Source: Gemmatimonas aurantiaca T-27 (GTDB lineage: Bacteria; Gemmatimonadota; Gemmatimonadetes; Gemmatimonadales; Gemmatimonadaceae). Taken from it: DNA of 64,000 nucleotides. Shown here in pieces: positions 51,176-58,342 of the stretch (the first letter of the stretch is position 1; every line of letters starts with the position of its first letter). Location of the stretch: the NCBI RefSeq assembly GCF_000010305.1, contig NC_012489.1:1612001-1676000 (forward strand), written 5' to 3'. Both the position numbers and the translations under genes were made by a program. The notes beneath the pieces were generated by a model. That model searched no databases and had not been told where the DNA came from. It worked only from the letters and a program-made list of their open reading frames with translations.

Positions 51176-53257
51176 TCAGCGCGGAGTGGGCGACGGTGCG
51201 GTGCCGTGCGCATGCGCGGCGCCCGTCACTGCGCCCGGCGGAGTTGGCAGCGTCACACCGCGTGCGGCAGCCCGTGCCGCCTGCCCCTGCGCCTTCAGCG
51301 TGTTGCCTACCAGCGGAACGTTCGAACCCACCGGGGAGACGCGCACGTAGCCGGACATTTCCTGGTGCAGCGCCGAGCAGAAGTCGGTGCAGTACATCGG
51401 ATACACGCCGATCTGCTTCGGCACCCAGCGCAACGTGCGGGTTTCACCCGGCATCACCAGCAACTCCGAAGTGGTGGCACCCTGGATCGCAAAGCCATGC
51501 GGGATGTCCCAGTCCTGCTCGAGGTTGGTGACGTGGAAGAGCACCGTGTCACCCACCTGCACTCCTTCGATGTTGTCGGGGGCGAAGTGCGAACGGATGG
51601 CTGCCATGCGCACGTGCACCACCTTGCCGTTCCGGCTCACACCCGCTTCACGTTCGGCCTTCGTCACCTGCGGATGCCGGTTCTCGGCCAGCGTGAAGAA
51701 CTTCTTCTGCAGCTTTTCGATCTTCGCGGCTTCGATCGCGTTGCCGTAGTGCGGTTCGCCCGTGGTCGGGAAGTCGAGCAGCAGCTTCATCTTGTCGCCC
51801 GAGATGTCGTAGAGCTGCGCCGACTGCGTGAGCTCCGGACCCGTGGGCAGGTACCGATCCTTCGTGATCTTGTTGAGCGCGACGACATACTTGCCCGCCG
51901 GCTTGGTGGTGGCGCCGCCGGGAATCATCAGGTGACCGATCGAGTAGTACGTCGGCACCCGATCGACGATCTCCCACGTACCCAGCTTCCACTTCACGAT
52001 CTCGCTGGAGATGAACAGCGACGTGTAGGCGTAGCCCTTGCCATCGAACTCGGTGTGCAGGGGGCCGAGGCCAGGATCCTTCACTTCGCCGGCCAGGATG
52101 GCTTCGTACTTGAGCACCGGGATGCCTTCGATGGTCGTTTCGAACGCCTGATCCTTGATGGCCTGCTGCAGCTTCGTGAACGAATGCACCGGAATGACCG
52201 TGGCCAGTTTGCCACCGGCGACGATGTATTCACCCGACGGATCCACATCGGCGCCGTGCGGCGACTTCGGGGTCGGCAGGAAGTAGATCGAGTTGGGGCA
52301 GGTGGTGGGCGTGAGCACCTTCACCGACTGCTTGCGTTCCACCTGGGCGGTGCGCGTGAACTCGTCCATCACGTTGTGCATGTAGTCGGCCGGCCAGTTT
52401 TCGGCCTTGCCGTCCTTCGCACACGTTTCGAGGGTACGCCAGTTGATCGCCGCGATGAAATCCTTGTCGGCTTTCGACGCGTTCACTTCCAGCTTCTCGT
52501 ACGCCTGCTCCGAGTTGTACGACGTGAAGAACACCCAGTCCTTCGACGGGCCCTTGCCCGCGCGGGCCAGGTCGTAGTTGTAGCCCGGCACGAGCAGTTG
52601 GAACGACACGTCCATCTTGCCCGGCTGGTCGGCCTTCACGAAGGAGATCGTGCCTTTGAACTTCTTGGCGAAATCGCTGATCGGTACATCGGCCTGCGGA
52701 ATCGGTACCGAGAAACGCGTCGACGCCAGCACGTACTCGCTGTTCGACGTGATGTAGGGCGAACCGTGATTGCCACCCGAGTTCGGGATCTGCAGGATCT
52801 CCGATGTCTCGAACGTCGAGAGGTCCACACGGGCCACGCGCGGCGTGTTGTTGGCGTTCACGAACAACCAACGCCCGTCATCTTCGCCGTTGGTCTGCGA
52901 GAGAGCGGTGTGGTGGAGGTCGTCCCACGGGATGTTGCCGAAGGTGGTCTCCAGCATCGGCTTCGTTTCTTCCGAATAGCCGTAGCCGTTTTCGGCGAAC
53001 TGGGAGAACACCGGGATGATCTTCAGCAGGCGACCGGAGGGCAGGCCGTACACACCGACCTGACCGTTGAAGCCGCCGGAGAGAAATGCGTAGAACTCGT
53101 CGTGAGCGCCTGGCGCGACGTACACCTTGCTGGCGGCATCACTCGCGCCAATGGCACCTGGCGACTTGGTGGCCGGTGTGCACGCATAGCCGTAAGCGAG
53201 TGTCGCGGCCACCGTGGCCGTCGCGATAAACCACCCGGTGCGGTGAGAAAGAGACAT
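51176..53257 (-). CDS. nosZ: Nitrous oxide reductase, atypical (clade II, Sec-type)
   Basis: NosZ reduces N2O to N2 with two electrons. The 693-residue protein has no twin-arginine leader; a Sec-type segment (WFIATATVAATLAYGYAC) ends in Cys26, perhaps a lipidation site, and this matches the clade II type. The seven-bladed propeller supplies the CuZ histidines, seen in WDDLHHTALS (His115, His116), GGNHGSPY (His164), SPHGADVDP, PLHTEFDG, SIGHLMIPGG and GEPHYGNA. The C-terminal cupredoxin domain holds the CuA motif CTDFCSALHQEM (Cys623, Cys627, His631, Met634). A C-terminal Gly/Ala-rich tail of about 40 residues follows. The ATG 53257 start has no strong Shine-Dalgarno. It is the first gene of the nos cluster and diverges from nsrR. 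Confidence 0.96.
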   Translation of the reverse strand: MSLSHRTGWFIATATVAATLAYGYACTPATKSPGAIGASDAASKVYVAPGAHDEFYAFLSGGFNGQVGVYGLPSGRLLKIIPVFSQFAENGYGYSEETKPMLETTFGNIPWDDLHHTALSQTNGEDDGRWLFVNANNTPRVARVDLSTFETSEILQIPNSGGNHGSPYITSNSEYVLASTRFSVPIPQADVPISDFAKKFKGTISFVKADQPGKMDVSFQLLVPGYNYDLARAGKGPSKDWVFFTSYNSEQAYEKLEVNASKADKDFIAAINWRTLETCAKDGKAENWPADYMHNVMDEFTRTAQVERKQSVKVLTPTTCPNSIYFLPTPKSPHGADVDPSGEYIVAGGKLATVIPVHSFTKLQQAIKDQAFETTIEGIPVLKYEAILAGEVKDPGLGPLHTEFDGKGYAYTSLFISSEIVKWKLGTWEIVDRVPTYYSIGHLMIPGGATTKPAGKYVVALNKITKDRYLPTGPELTQSAQLYDISGDKMKLLLDFPTTGEPHYGNAIEAAKIEKLQKKFFTLAENRHPQVTKAEREAGVSRNGKVVHVRMAAIRSHFAPDNIEGVQVGDTVLFHVTNLEQDWDIPHGFAIQGATTSELLVMPGETRTLRWVPKQIGVYPMYCTDFCSALHQEMSGYVRVSPVGSNVPLVGNTLKAQGQAARAAARGVTLPTPPGAVTGAAHAHGTAPSPTPR

Positions 53258-53310
53258 GGTTGCGGATCCCCGCCGGAATTGGAGGTGCATGAGGGAGCCA
53301 GATGTACCGT

Positions 53311-53320
53311 GATGATCATC
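53311..53320. promoter_or_regulatory. Perfect 10-base palindrome in the nosZ-nsrR intergenic region
   Basis: GATGATCATC is an exact palindrome at 53311-53320, 54 bases upstream of nosZ and 119 upstream of nsrR. It could be an NsrR or FNR-type operator half, since NsrR sites contain GATG-type half elements. The complete consensus is not present, so the assignment is weak. Confidence 0.25.
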
Positions 53321-53438
53321 CGGCCATGCACTATCGAATCTCGGATTTCACATACCAGATTGAAGTCGGCGATTTCCCGTACGTTTGAAGGGATCTCCTG
53401 ACACGACGCCGGGGGGAATACCGGCCACTATCCGCGAC

Positions 53439-53897
53439 ATGCGACTCACACGATTCAGTGACAACGCGCTGCGCTGTCTCATGGTGCTCGGGCTCGAGCC
53501 CGACGCACTCATTCCGGTACACTCCATTGCCGTGCGCATGAACATGTCGCACGAGCATCTCGTGAAGATCGTGCAACGGCTTGCTGAACTCGGCTACGTC
53601 GAGACCGTGCGCGGCCGCAACGGGGGCGTGCGCCTCGTCAGATCACCGCAGCACATCACCCTCGGCGCGCTGGTACGCGAGACCGAGGACAATCTCGCGC
53701 TCGTCGAGTGTTTCGAGCCCGAGTCGAACACCTGTCCGATTGCACCGGCCTGCGTGCTGGCGCGCATGCTGGACGAAGCGCTGTCGGCGTTTCTGGCGGT
53801 GCTCGACGGTTACACGCTGGCCGATGCGCTCAAGCCGGGGCGGAAACTCACGACCCTGATGCGGGCGGTACCGGCGTTGTCGTCGGGAGGCAGTTGA
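53439..53897 (+). CDS. nsrR: NsrR-type Rrf2 transcription regulator
   Basis: The 152-residue regulator belongs to the Rrf2 family and carries an N-terminal winged helix (MRLTRFSDNALRCLMVLG, MNMSHEHLVKIVQRLAELGY, VRGRNGGVRLVRSP). The iron-sulfur ligands are Cys91, Cys99 and Cys105 in VECFEPESNTCPIAPACVL, the NsrR spacing (x7, x5), which suggests a nitric oxide-sensing cluster. NsrR normally represses genes for nitric oxide defence and nitrosative stress. The ATG at 53439 is set by homology; a longer frame from 53385 is not needed. It diverges from nosZ across 181 bases, so it is a good candidate for controlling the nos cluster. Its 3' end overlaps the end of a minus-strand membrane gene by 50 bases. 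Confidence 0.88.
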   Translation: MRLTRFSDNALRCLMVLGLEPDALIPVHSIAVRMNMSHEHLVKIVQRLAELGYVETVRGRNGGVRLVRSPQHITLGALVRETEDNLALVECFEPESNTCPIAPACVLARMLDEALSAFLAVLDGYTLADALKPGRKLTTLMRAVPALSSGGS

Positions 53898-55200
53898 CGA
53901 ACAAGCGGGTGTAGTTGAGCAGCGTGGCCAAGGTGCCCAGGCTCCACGTGGCGATGCCGATGTTGGTGATCAACGCCTGCTGCGCCCACACACCAGTGGC
54001 CAGCAGCACCCACCCGGCGGAGAACCCCGTCACGCCGGCATACAACAGGCCGGGATGCAGCAGCGCGGTGGGCGTGCCGAGCGCGCGCAAATGTGGTCGC
54101 TGTGGCGCGAGGCGCACGAACGTCACGTGGGGCAGGATTTTGCCCGTCACCCCCACCACCAATGTGGTGAGCCATCCAAAGAACAAGGCGACCAATAGCG
54201 CCGCCCAATGCTGCAGCGCATGGGCGTCGGTCACGAACACGACAACGGCCATGCCAACCGATGCGACCAATGCCGTTGACGCGGACGCCACGTACCACAG
54301 CGCCGGGTCCAGCGCGCGCTGGCGCCGGAAGAACCAACGGCCGAGCAGTGTGGCGGTGAGCGCGCCGCCCACGAGCAGTGCGATGGCACCGACACGCATC
54401 ACCACCGTCTGCGTGAAGACCGCGCCGACCGCGAACAGAATCAATCCGGTCGTGGTGATCCACAGATGCGCCACCAGCCAGCGGCGATCGTCGCCTGGAG
54501 CCGCCAGAAACGTGGGGAGCATGCGACTGCCCACACCGATGGCCGAGAGGGTGCCAAAACCCACGGCCCCCATCACCGCATGCGCCGCCAGCAGATACAG
54601 GCGATCGACGTGCCACCAGCCCATCGTTTCTCCGATACGGGCCGCGGCGATGAAGAGCCCGACACCAAGGGCGGAGTGTGCGATGGTGACATAGGTGCCG
54701 ACCATGCGCCCGTTCACACTGTGTCGACGCGCGCGCAGCGTGTTGCGTGAGTGCGCGCCAACGGCGGCAAACATGAAGAGCCACCCAATGCCTTGCAGCG
54801 ATCCACGCCACCACCAGAATCCCGCCAGCAGCGCAGCCACCCCCACCTGCTGCAATACAAACCCCCAGTATCCCAGTCGCACGCTCCGCAGCGGCACGCC
54901 GAGTCCCGCGGGTACGAATTGCAGCAGAGTTCCGAAGATCGCGGTTCCCATGGTGCCCAGCATGATGGCATGCACCATCGCGAGGACCGCCGGATCAAAG
55001 ACCAGCCCGCGGACGAGCGGCGCCATGGCGGCCGGCAGCAGTGCGGTCGCGACGGCCAACCACAACAGCGCGGCAGCAAAGTGCAGGGCGGGCAGTGCGA
55101 GCGGTGGTGCGGCCACGGGCCCCCCGGCCTGCGGGAGCGCCGAACGGTTCGCCATGCGCTCGGTGTTTTCAGGAGCTGGGGACTGCAGCACAACAGCCAT
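53848..55200 (-). CDS. Heme-copper-oxidase-like/NnrS-like membrane protein
   Basis: The 450-residue protein has about twelve hydrophobic helices. His-containing patterns (LHFAAALLWLAVATALL, MVHAIMLGTMGTAIFGTLLQ, IAHSALGVGLFIAAARI, LLAAHAVMGAVGFGTLSAIG) resemble small cbb3-type subunit I-like or NnrS-like proteins that occur with nitrogen-oxide genes. The full heme-copper ligand set cannot be verified by eye, so it may not be a proton pump. The start ATG 55200 was chosen; ATG 55155 is an alternative. Tail-to-tail overlap with nsrR suggests reciprocal expression effects. Upstream sits an AT-rich candidate operator. Confidence 0.65.
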   Translation of the reverse strand: MAVVLQSPAPENTERMANRSALPQAGGPVAAPPLALPALHFAAALLWLAVATALLPAAMAPLVRGLVFDPAVLAMVHAIMLGTMGTAIFGTLLQFVPAGLGVPLRSVRLGYWGFVLQQVGVAALLAGFWWWRGSLQGIGWLFMFAAVGAHSRNTLRARRHSVNGRMVGTYVTIAHSALGVGLFIAAARIGETMGWWHVDRLYLLAAHAVMGAVGFGTLSAIGVGSRMLPTFLAAPGDDRRWLVAHLWITTTGLILFAVGAVFTQTVVMRVGAIALLVGGALTATLLGRWFFRRQRALDPALWYVASASTALVASVGMAVVVFVTDAHALQHWAALLVALFFGWLTTLVVGVTGKILPHVTFVRLAPQRPHLRALGTPTALLHPGLLYAGVTGFSAGWVLLATGVWAQQALITNIGIATWSLGTLATLLNYTRLFVNCLPTTTPVPPASGS

Positions 55201-55220
55201 CGTGTGATCCAGGCAGACGT

Positions 55221-55250
55221 CAATAAAGGTATCTAATACTCCATTTAATT
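55221..55250. promoter_or_regulatory. AT-rich imperfect palindrome, possible Rrf2/NsrR operator
   Basis: Around GGTATCTAATACTCC (55229-55243) lies a 30-base AT-rich segment with inverted AAAGGTAT and ATACTCCATTT halves, 21 bases before the start of the membrane protein gene. It resembles an NsrR-type arrangement of A/T-rich half-sites but is imperfect. Its location overlaps the expected promoter, so it could be an operator or simply the -10 region. Confidence 0.3.
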
Positions 55251-55269
55251 TGCGTGGTGCGTCCTTTGA

Positions 55270-55296
55270 CCGGTGTCGGAGTATCCCCGACACCGG
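55270..55296. terminator. Perfect 10-bp hairpin between DJ-1-like and membrane genes
   Basis: CCGGTGTCGG (55270-55279) and CCGACACCGG (55287-55296) form a perfect stem with a 7-base loop. It lies just after the stop of the DJ-1-like gene (minus strand) and upstream of the following membrane gene. No T-run is present, so it may terminate with factor help, or act as a regulatory hairpin. Confidence 0.5.
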
Positions 55297-55310
55297 GATG
55301 CGGAGTCGCC

Positions 55311-55838
55311 TCAGGTTGGTTGTGAGAGCGAGGCGAGTACGGCCTGCATGAAGGCCGGCAGGTCTTTCGGGACCCGGGCGCTGACGATGGGCCCGTCGAT
55401 CACGGCCGGTGCATCGACCCAGATGGCTCCGGCATTGATCAGGTCGTCCTTGATGCCCAGCGACCCGGTGAGTCGACGACCGCGGACAATGCCGGCCGAG
55501 ATCAGGATCCAGGGACCGTGACAGATGCTGGCGATCACACCACCCCCGTCGTGCACGGCCTTCACCAGCGCCAGCACGGCGGGGTCGCGACGCAGTTTGT
55601 CCGGAGCCCAGCCCCCCGGTGCCACCAAACCCGCGAGCGTTTCCGGGGCCAGGTCTTTCACATGGCCATCCACGGTGCAGGGGTAACCGTGTTTTCCACG
55701 ATAGCTGGTTTCACCGGTGCCGATCAACGGCGCGGCGTATCCCGCCTCTTCGAGCCGGAGCTTCGGATACCAGACCTCGAGGTCTTCGTATTCAGGGCCA
55801 ACGAGGACGGGCACGATCTGTTGTTGAGAAATAGTCAC
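55311..55838 (-). CDS. DJ-1/PfpI family protein
   Basis: The 175-residue protein has the DJ-1/PfpI fold, with the nucleophile elbow cysteine in IASICHGPWILISAG and an acidic residue in VLVGPEYEDLEVWYPK at the expected place. Family members include glyoxalase/deglycase and stress-related proteases, and their real reactions are debated. The GTG at 55838 has AGGGA eight bases upstream; a longer frame to 55925 adds a cysteine-rich stretch that does not match the family. It is the only gene on this side of the PII gene, from which it diverges. No link to nitrogen metabolism is evident. Confidence 0.88.
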   Translation of the reverse strand: MTISQQQIVPVLVGPEYEDLEVWYPKLRLEEAGYAAPLIGTGETSYRGKHGYPCTVDGHVKDLAPETLAGLVAPGGWAPDKLRRDPAVLALVKAVHDGGGVIASICHGPWILISAGIVRGRRLTGSLGIKDDLINAGAIWVDAPAVIDGPIVSARVPKDLPAFMQAVLASLSQPT

Positions 55839-56032
55839 GATTCTGTCCCTGTTATTTTCGGTATATGAACGGTTGCAGCGCTTCAGATAGACTGCTGTTC
55901 TGCATCTGGCGCAAAAAGCGCACAAAAGTCACCAGAAAATCGCGATGAATGGTGCAAAAATGATCGAATGTCTGTCAGTTTGTGCTCGAAAGGCAGATAT
56001 CGCAGGACGCACATCGATTCCCACGCGCTACC

Positions 56033-56443
56033 ATGAAACTCATCGTCGCGGTGATACGCCCCGAGAAGTTGGCAGATGTCAAACGAGCCCTGTTCCAGGT
56101 CGGTGTGACCGGAATGACCCTCTCCCGTGTCAGCGGGCATGGTGGTGAGCGGGATGTGGTGCAGCACTACCGGGGAGAGTCGGTCGTACTCGAATTCCAC
56201 GAAAAGGTGCGGATCGAAATGGCCTGCTCGGAGGAGTATGTCGAGCGCACCATTCAGGCGATCTGCGAAGGCGCCCGCACGGGAGATGTCGGTGACGGCA
56301 AGATCTTCGTCATGCCGCTCGAGCGCACGGTCCGCATTCGGACGGGGGAGCATGACAATGATGCCCTCACCGCCATCAATGCCGACGAGGTCATGCGCCA
56401 GACGCAGCTCGAGATGCGGGTCCCCAAGCTGGAGGCCCTCTGA
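56033..56443 (+). CDS. glnK: Nitrogen regulatory protein PII, variant T-loop
   Basis: The 136-residue protein has the PII fold: MKLIVAVIRPEKLADVKRAL, the T-loop HYRGESVVLEFHEKVR and the C-terminal signature TGDVGDGKIFVMPLERTVRI. In the T-loop, Tyr46 and Arg47 are conserved, but the uridylylation tyrosine at position 51 is Val51 and Glu49/Ser50 replace the usual residues, so control by GlnD-type uridylylation is unlikely. A 24-residue C-terminal extension is present. The stop overlaps the start of the ammonium transporter (TGATG), the typical glnK-amt pair, so it probably gates Amt by direct contact. The regulatory change may mean control by ADP/2-oxoglutarate only. Confidence 0.92.
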   Translation: MKLIVAVIRPEKLADVKRALFQVGVTGMTLSRVSGHGGERDVVQHYRGESVVLEFHEKVRIEMACSEEYVERTIQAICEGARTGDVGDGKIFVMPLERTVRIRTGEHDNDALTAINADEVMRQTQLEMRVPKLEAL

Positions 56444-57837
56444 TGTCCTTTGCCTTGTCGACGTTGCTGGCGGCTCAGGAGGTCGTGGCGGCTGAGGTCG
56501 CGGCACCCGCCACCTTGGCACCTGCCATCTCGGCCGGCGATACCGCGTGGGTGCTGGTGAGCACCGCGCTGGTCGCGTTCATGGTGCCTGGGCTCGCCTT
56601 CTTCTATGGCGGCTTGGTGCGCAGCAAAAGTGCGCTGAACACCATGCTCATGAGTCTGGCCGCGCTTGGCGTGGTGACCGTGCAGTGGGTGTTGTTCGGG
56701 TACAGTCTGGCATTCGGACCGGGCTCCAACTGGATTGGTGGGCTCGATTGGGTCGGGCTGCGTGGTGTGACCGCGGTGCCCAATCCCACCTATGCCGCGG
56801 CCCTGCCGCAGCTCCTCTTCACCGCCTTTCAGGGCATGTTCGCGGGCATCACCGTGGCCCTCTTTTCGGGCGCGGTGATCGATCGGATGCGGTTCTCCAG
56901 TTACCTCGTATTCGGGGTCATCTGGACCACGTTCATCTACGATCCCCTCGCGCATTGGGTGTGGGGCGACGGCGGCTGGCTGCGATCGTTGGGGGCGCTC
57001 GATTTTGCCGGCGGCACCGTGGTGCATATCAGTGCCGGCGTGACGGCGGTGGTGCTGGCCGTGGTGCTGGGGCCGCGTCGTGACTTCAAGCGGGTGCCCA
57101 CCGTGCCCCACAACGTGCCCTTTGCGCTCCTGGGGGCCGGCATGCTGTGGTTCGGCTGGTTCGGGTTCAATGCCGGTTCGGCGCTGGCGGCCGATGGCAT
57201 TGCGGCCAATGCGCTCATGAGCACCCATGCGGCGGCCGCTGCCGCGCTCGTCACCTGGGTGACGCTCGAAATCGCGCGAGGCGGCAGAGCGACGGCCGTC
57301 GGCGGCGCTACCGGCGCCGTGGTCGGGTTGGTGGCGATCACCCCCGCGGCAGGTTTTGTGTCGCCATTGGCGGGCCTCGCCATCGGCGCGCTGGCCGCAC
57401 CCTGCTCGTTCTTTGCGCTGCACTACCGTCCGAAAACCCGCCTCGACGACACCTTGGATGTGTTCGCGTGCCACGGTGTGGCTGGCATCATGGGCGCCGT
57501 ACTCACGGGTGTGTTCGCGTCGAAGGAGGTCAACCCCAACGGCGCTGATGGCCTGCTTGCCGGCAATGCGGCCCTTGTGGGAATCCAACTGCTGGCGGTC
57601 GTGGCCACCATCGTGTTCGTGGGCGTGGCCAGCGTCGTGATCCTCAAGGTCCTGGCCATGCTGATGTCCTTGCGGGTGTCGGTCGAGTCGGAAGTGCAGG
57701 GGATCGACCTGAGCGAACACGGCGAGGAGGCCTACCACGGCAGTGACCTGAGCGACCTGACGGGCCGGCGTACCTCGCTCGGCGACAGTGTGGTCATCAC
57801 GGCCAGTGAACTGGCGCGGATGCCACGTACCGCTTGA
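56443..57837 (+). CDS. amt: Ammonium transporter
   Basis: The 464-residue Amt/MEP/Rh protein has eleven or so membrane helices (AFMVPGLAFFYGGLVRSKSA is the conserved early helix). The twin pore histidines are His195 (TVVHISAG) and His344 (FACHGVAGIMG). The family imports ammonium, driven by membrane potential. An N-terminal hydrophobic segment rich in Ala may be a signal peptide. The start overlaps the PII gene stop by one base, so they are coupled. The cytoplasmic C-terminal tail (about 50 residues, SVESEVQGIDLSEHGEEAYH onward) includes the PII-contacting region. Hairpins follow the stop. Confidence 0.95.
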   Translation: MSFALSTLLAAQEVVAAEVAAPATLAPAISAGDTAWVLVSTALVAFMVPGLAFFYGGLVRSKSALNTMLMSLAALGVVTVQWVLFGYSLAFGPGSNWIGGLDWVGLRGVTAVPNPTYAAALPQLLFTAFQGMFAGITVALFSGAVIDRMRFSSYLVFGVIWTTFIYDPLAHWVWGDGGWLRSLGALDFAGGTVVHISAGVTAVVLAVVLGPRRDFKRVPTVPHNVPFALLGAGMLWFGWFGFNAGSALAADGIAANALMSTHAAAAAALVTWVTLEIARGGRATAVGGATGAVVGLVAITPAAGFVSPLAGLAIGALAAPCSFFALHYRPKTRLDDTLDVFACHGVAGIMGAVLTGVFASKEVNPNGADGLLAGNAALVGIQLLAVVATIVFVGVASVVILKVLAMLMSLRVSVESEVQGIDLSEHGEEAYHGSDLSDLTGRRTSLGDSVVITASELARMPRTA

Positions 57838-57846
57838 TGCCCCAAT

Positions 57847-57872
57847 GGCGGGTGAGGCCCACCTCACCCGCC
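57847..57872 (+). terminator. Hairpin after amt
   Basis: GGCGGGTGAGG (57847-57857) pairs with CCTCACCCGCC (57862-57872) around a CCCA loop, nine bases after the amt stop. A weak terminator without T-run; it could end the glnK-amt message. Confidence 0.55.
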
Positions 57873-57913
57873 GTTGGCCAGGACACCCCAAACACCGGCG
57901 CGACAACACAAAA

Positions 57914-57948
57914 AAACGGGCGCTCACCACGAAGGTGAGCGCCCGTTT
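57914..57948. terminator. Rho-independent terminator for the small membrane protein gene
   Basis: AAACGGGCGCTCACC (57914-57928) and GGTGAGCGCCCGTTT (57934-57948) form a perfect 15-pair stem around ACGAA. Read on the minus strand, the stem is followed by an unbroken T-run (A-run 57910-57916 on the plus strand), a textbook terminator for the minus-strand gene at 57976-58134. It also stops plus-strand readthrough. Confidence 0.85.
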
Positions 57949-57975
57949 GCACAACGCCAGACAATCGCCGGAGGC

Positions 57976-58134
57976 TTAGCGCTTCCGCGCGGCATCCTGC
58001 AACCAGGTCATCGGGATCATGAACAACGGCGTCAGGAACAGGCCGAGCAGGATGTTGATCCAGATCAGCGCCATCCAGTAGGCGGTCATGCCGAGGGATG
58101 CCCAAACAGATCCCAGCGTGCCGTGTGATTCCAC
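57976..58134 (-). CDS. Small two-helix membrane protein, 52 aa
   Basis: The GTG at 58134 follows CCGGAG seven bases upstream. The peptide has a short polar N-terminus, one long or two short hydrophobic segments (MTAYWMALIWINILLGLFLT, PLFMIPMTWL) and a basic end. No family is recognised. Its own strong terminator at 57914-57948 supports it as a real gene. The longer frame on the same strand runs through the tilS upstream region and is not protein-like. The function is unknown; small membrane proteins often regulate transporters, and an ammonium transporter is its neighbour. Confidence 0.7.
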   Translation of the reverse strand: MESHGTLGSVWASLGMTAYWMALIWINILLGLFLTPLFMIPMTWLQDAARKR

Positions 58135-58342
58135 GATCGTTCTCCGGTGACGTAAGGTGGGCGACCAGCGAGCGTGCGTTCGCCCGAGACGCTTCCGATG
58201 CGGTTCAAGAGTAGTCGACGCGCCGGTCCAAGGGAAGCACCGGACACGACACCCAATCCATCCTGGGCAGATCCGACGGATATCCGCGAAGATCCTGCGT
58301 ATGCAGTTGACGAAGCGGACGCGCCAACGCATCAGTCCGGGA

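Noticed and set aside
50915-53401. 828-codon plus-strand open frame opposite nosZ
   Set aside because: It is the antisense of nosZ. High GC removes stops on the complementary strand, and its translation is Arg/His/Val-rich without domains.
55900-55925. Possible sigma-54 promoter (GG-N10-GC) upstream of the PII gene
   Set aside because: The GG and GC doublets fit at the right spacing, but the flanking TGGCAC/TTGCA bases are poor matches, so chance is likely.
56254-57954. 566-codon minus-strand open frame opposite amt
   Set aside because: Antisense shadow; His/Gly/Arg-rich and without fold features, while amt has full family motifs.
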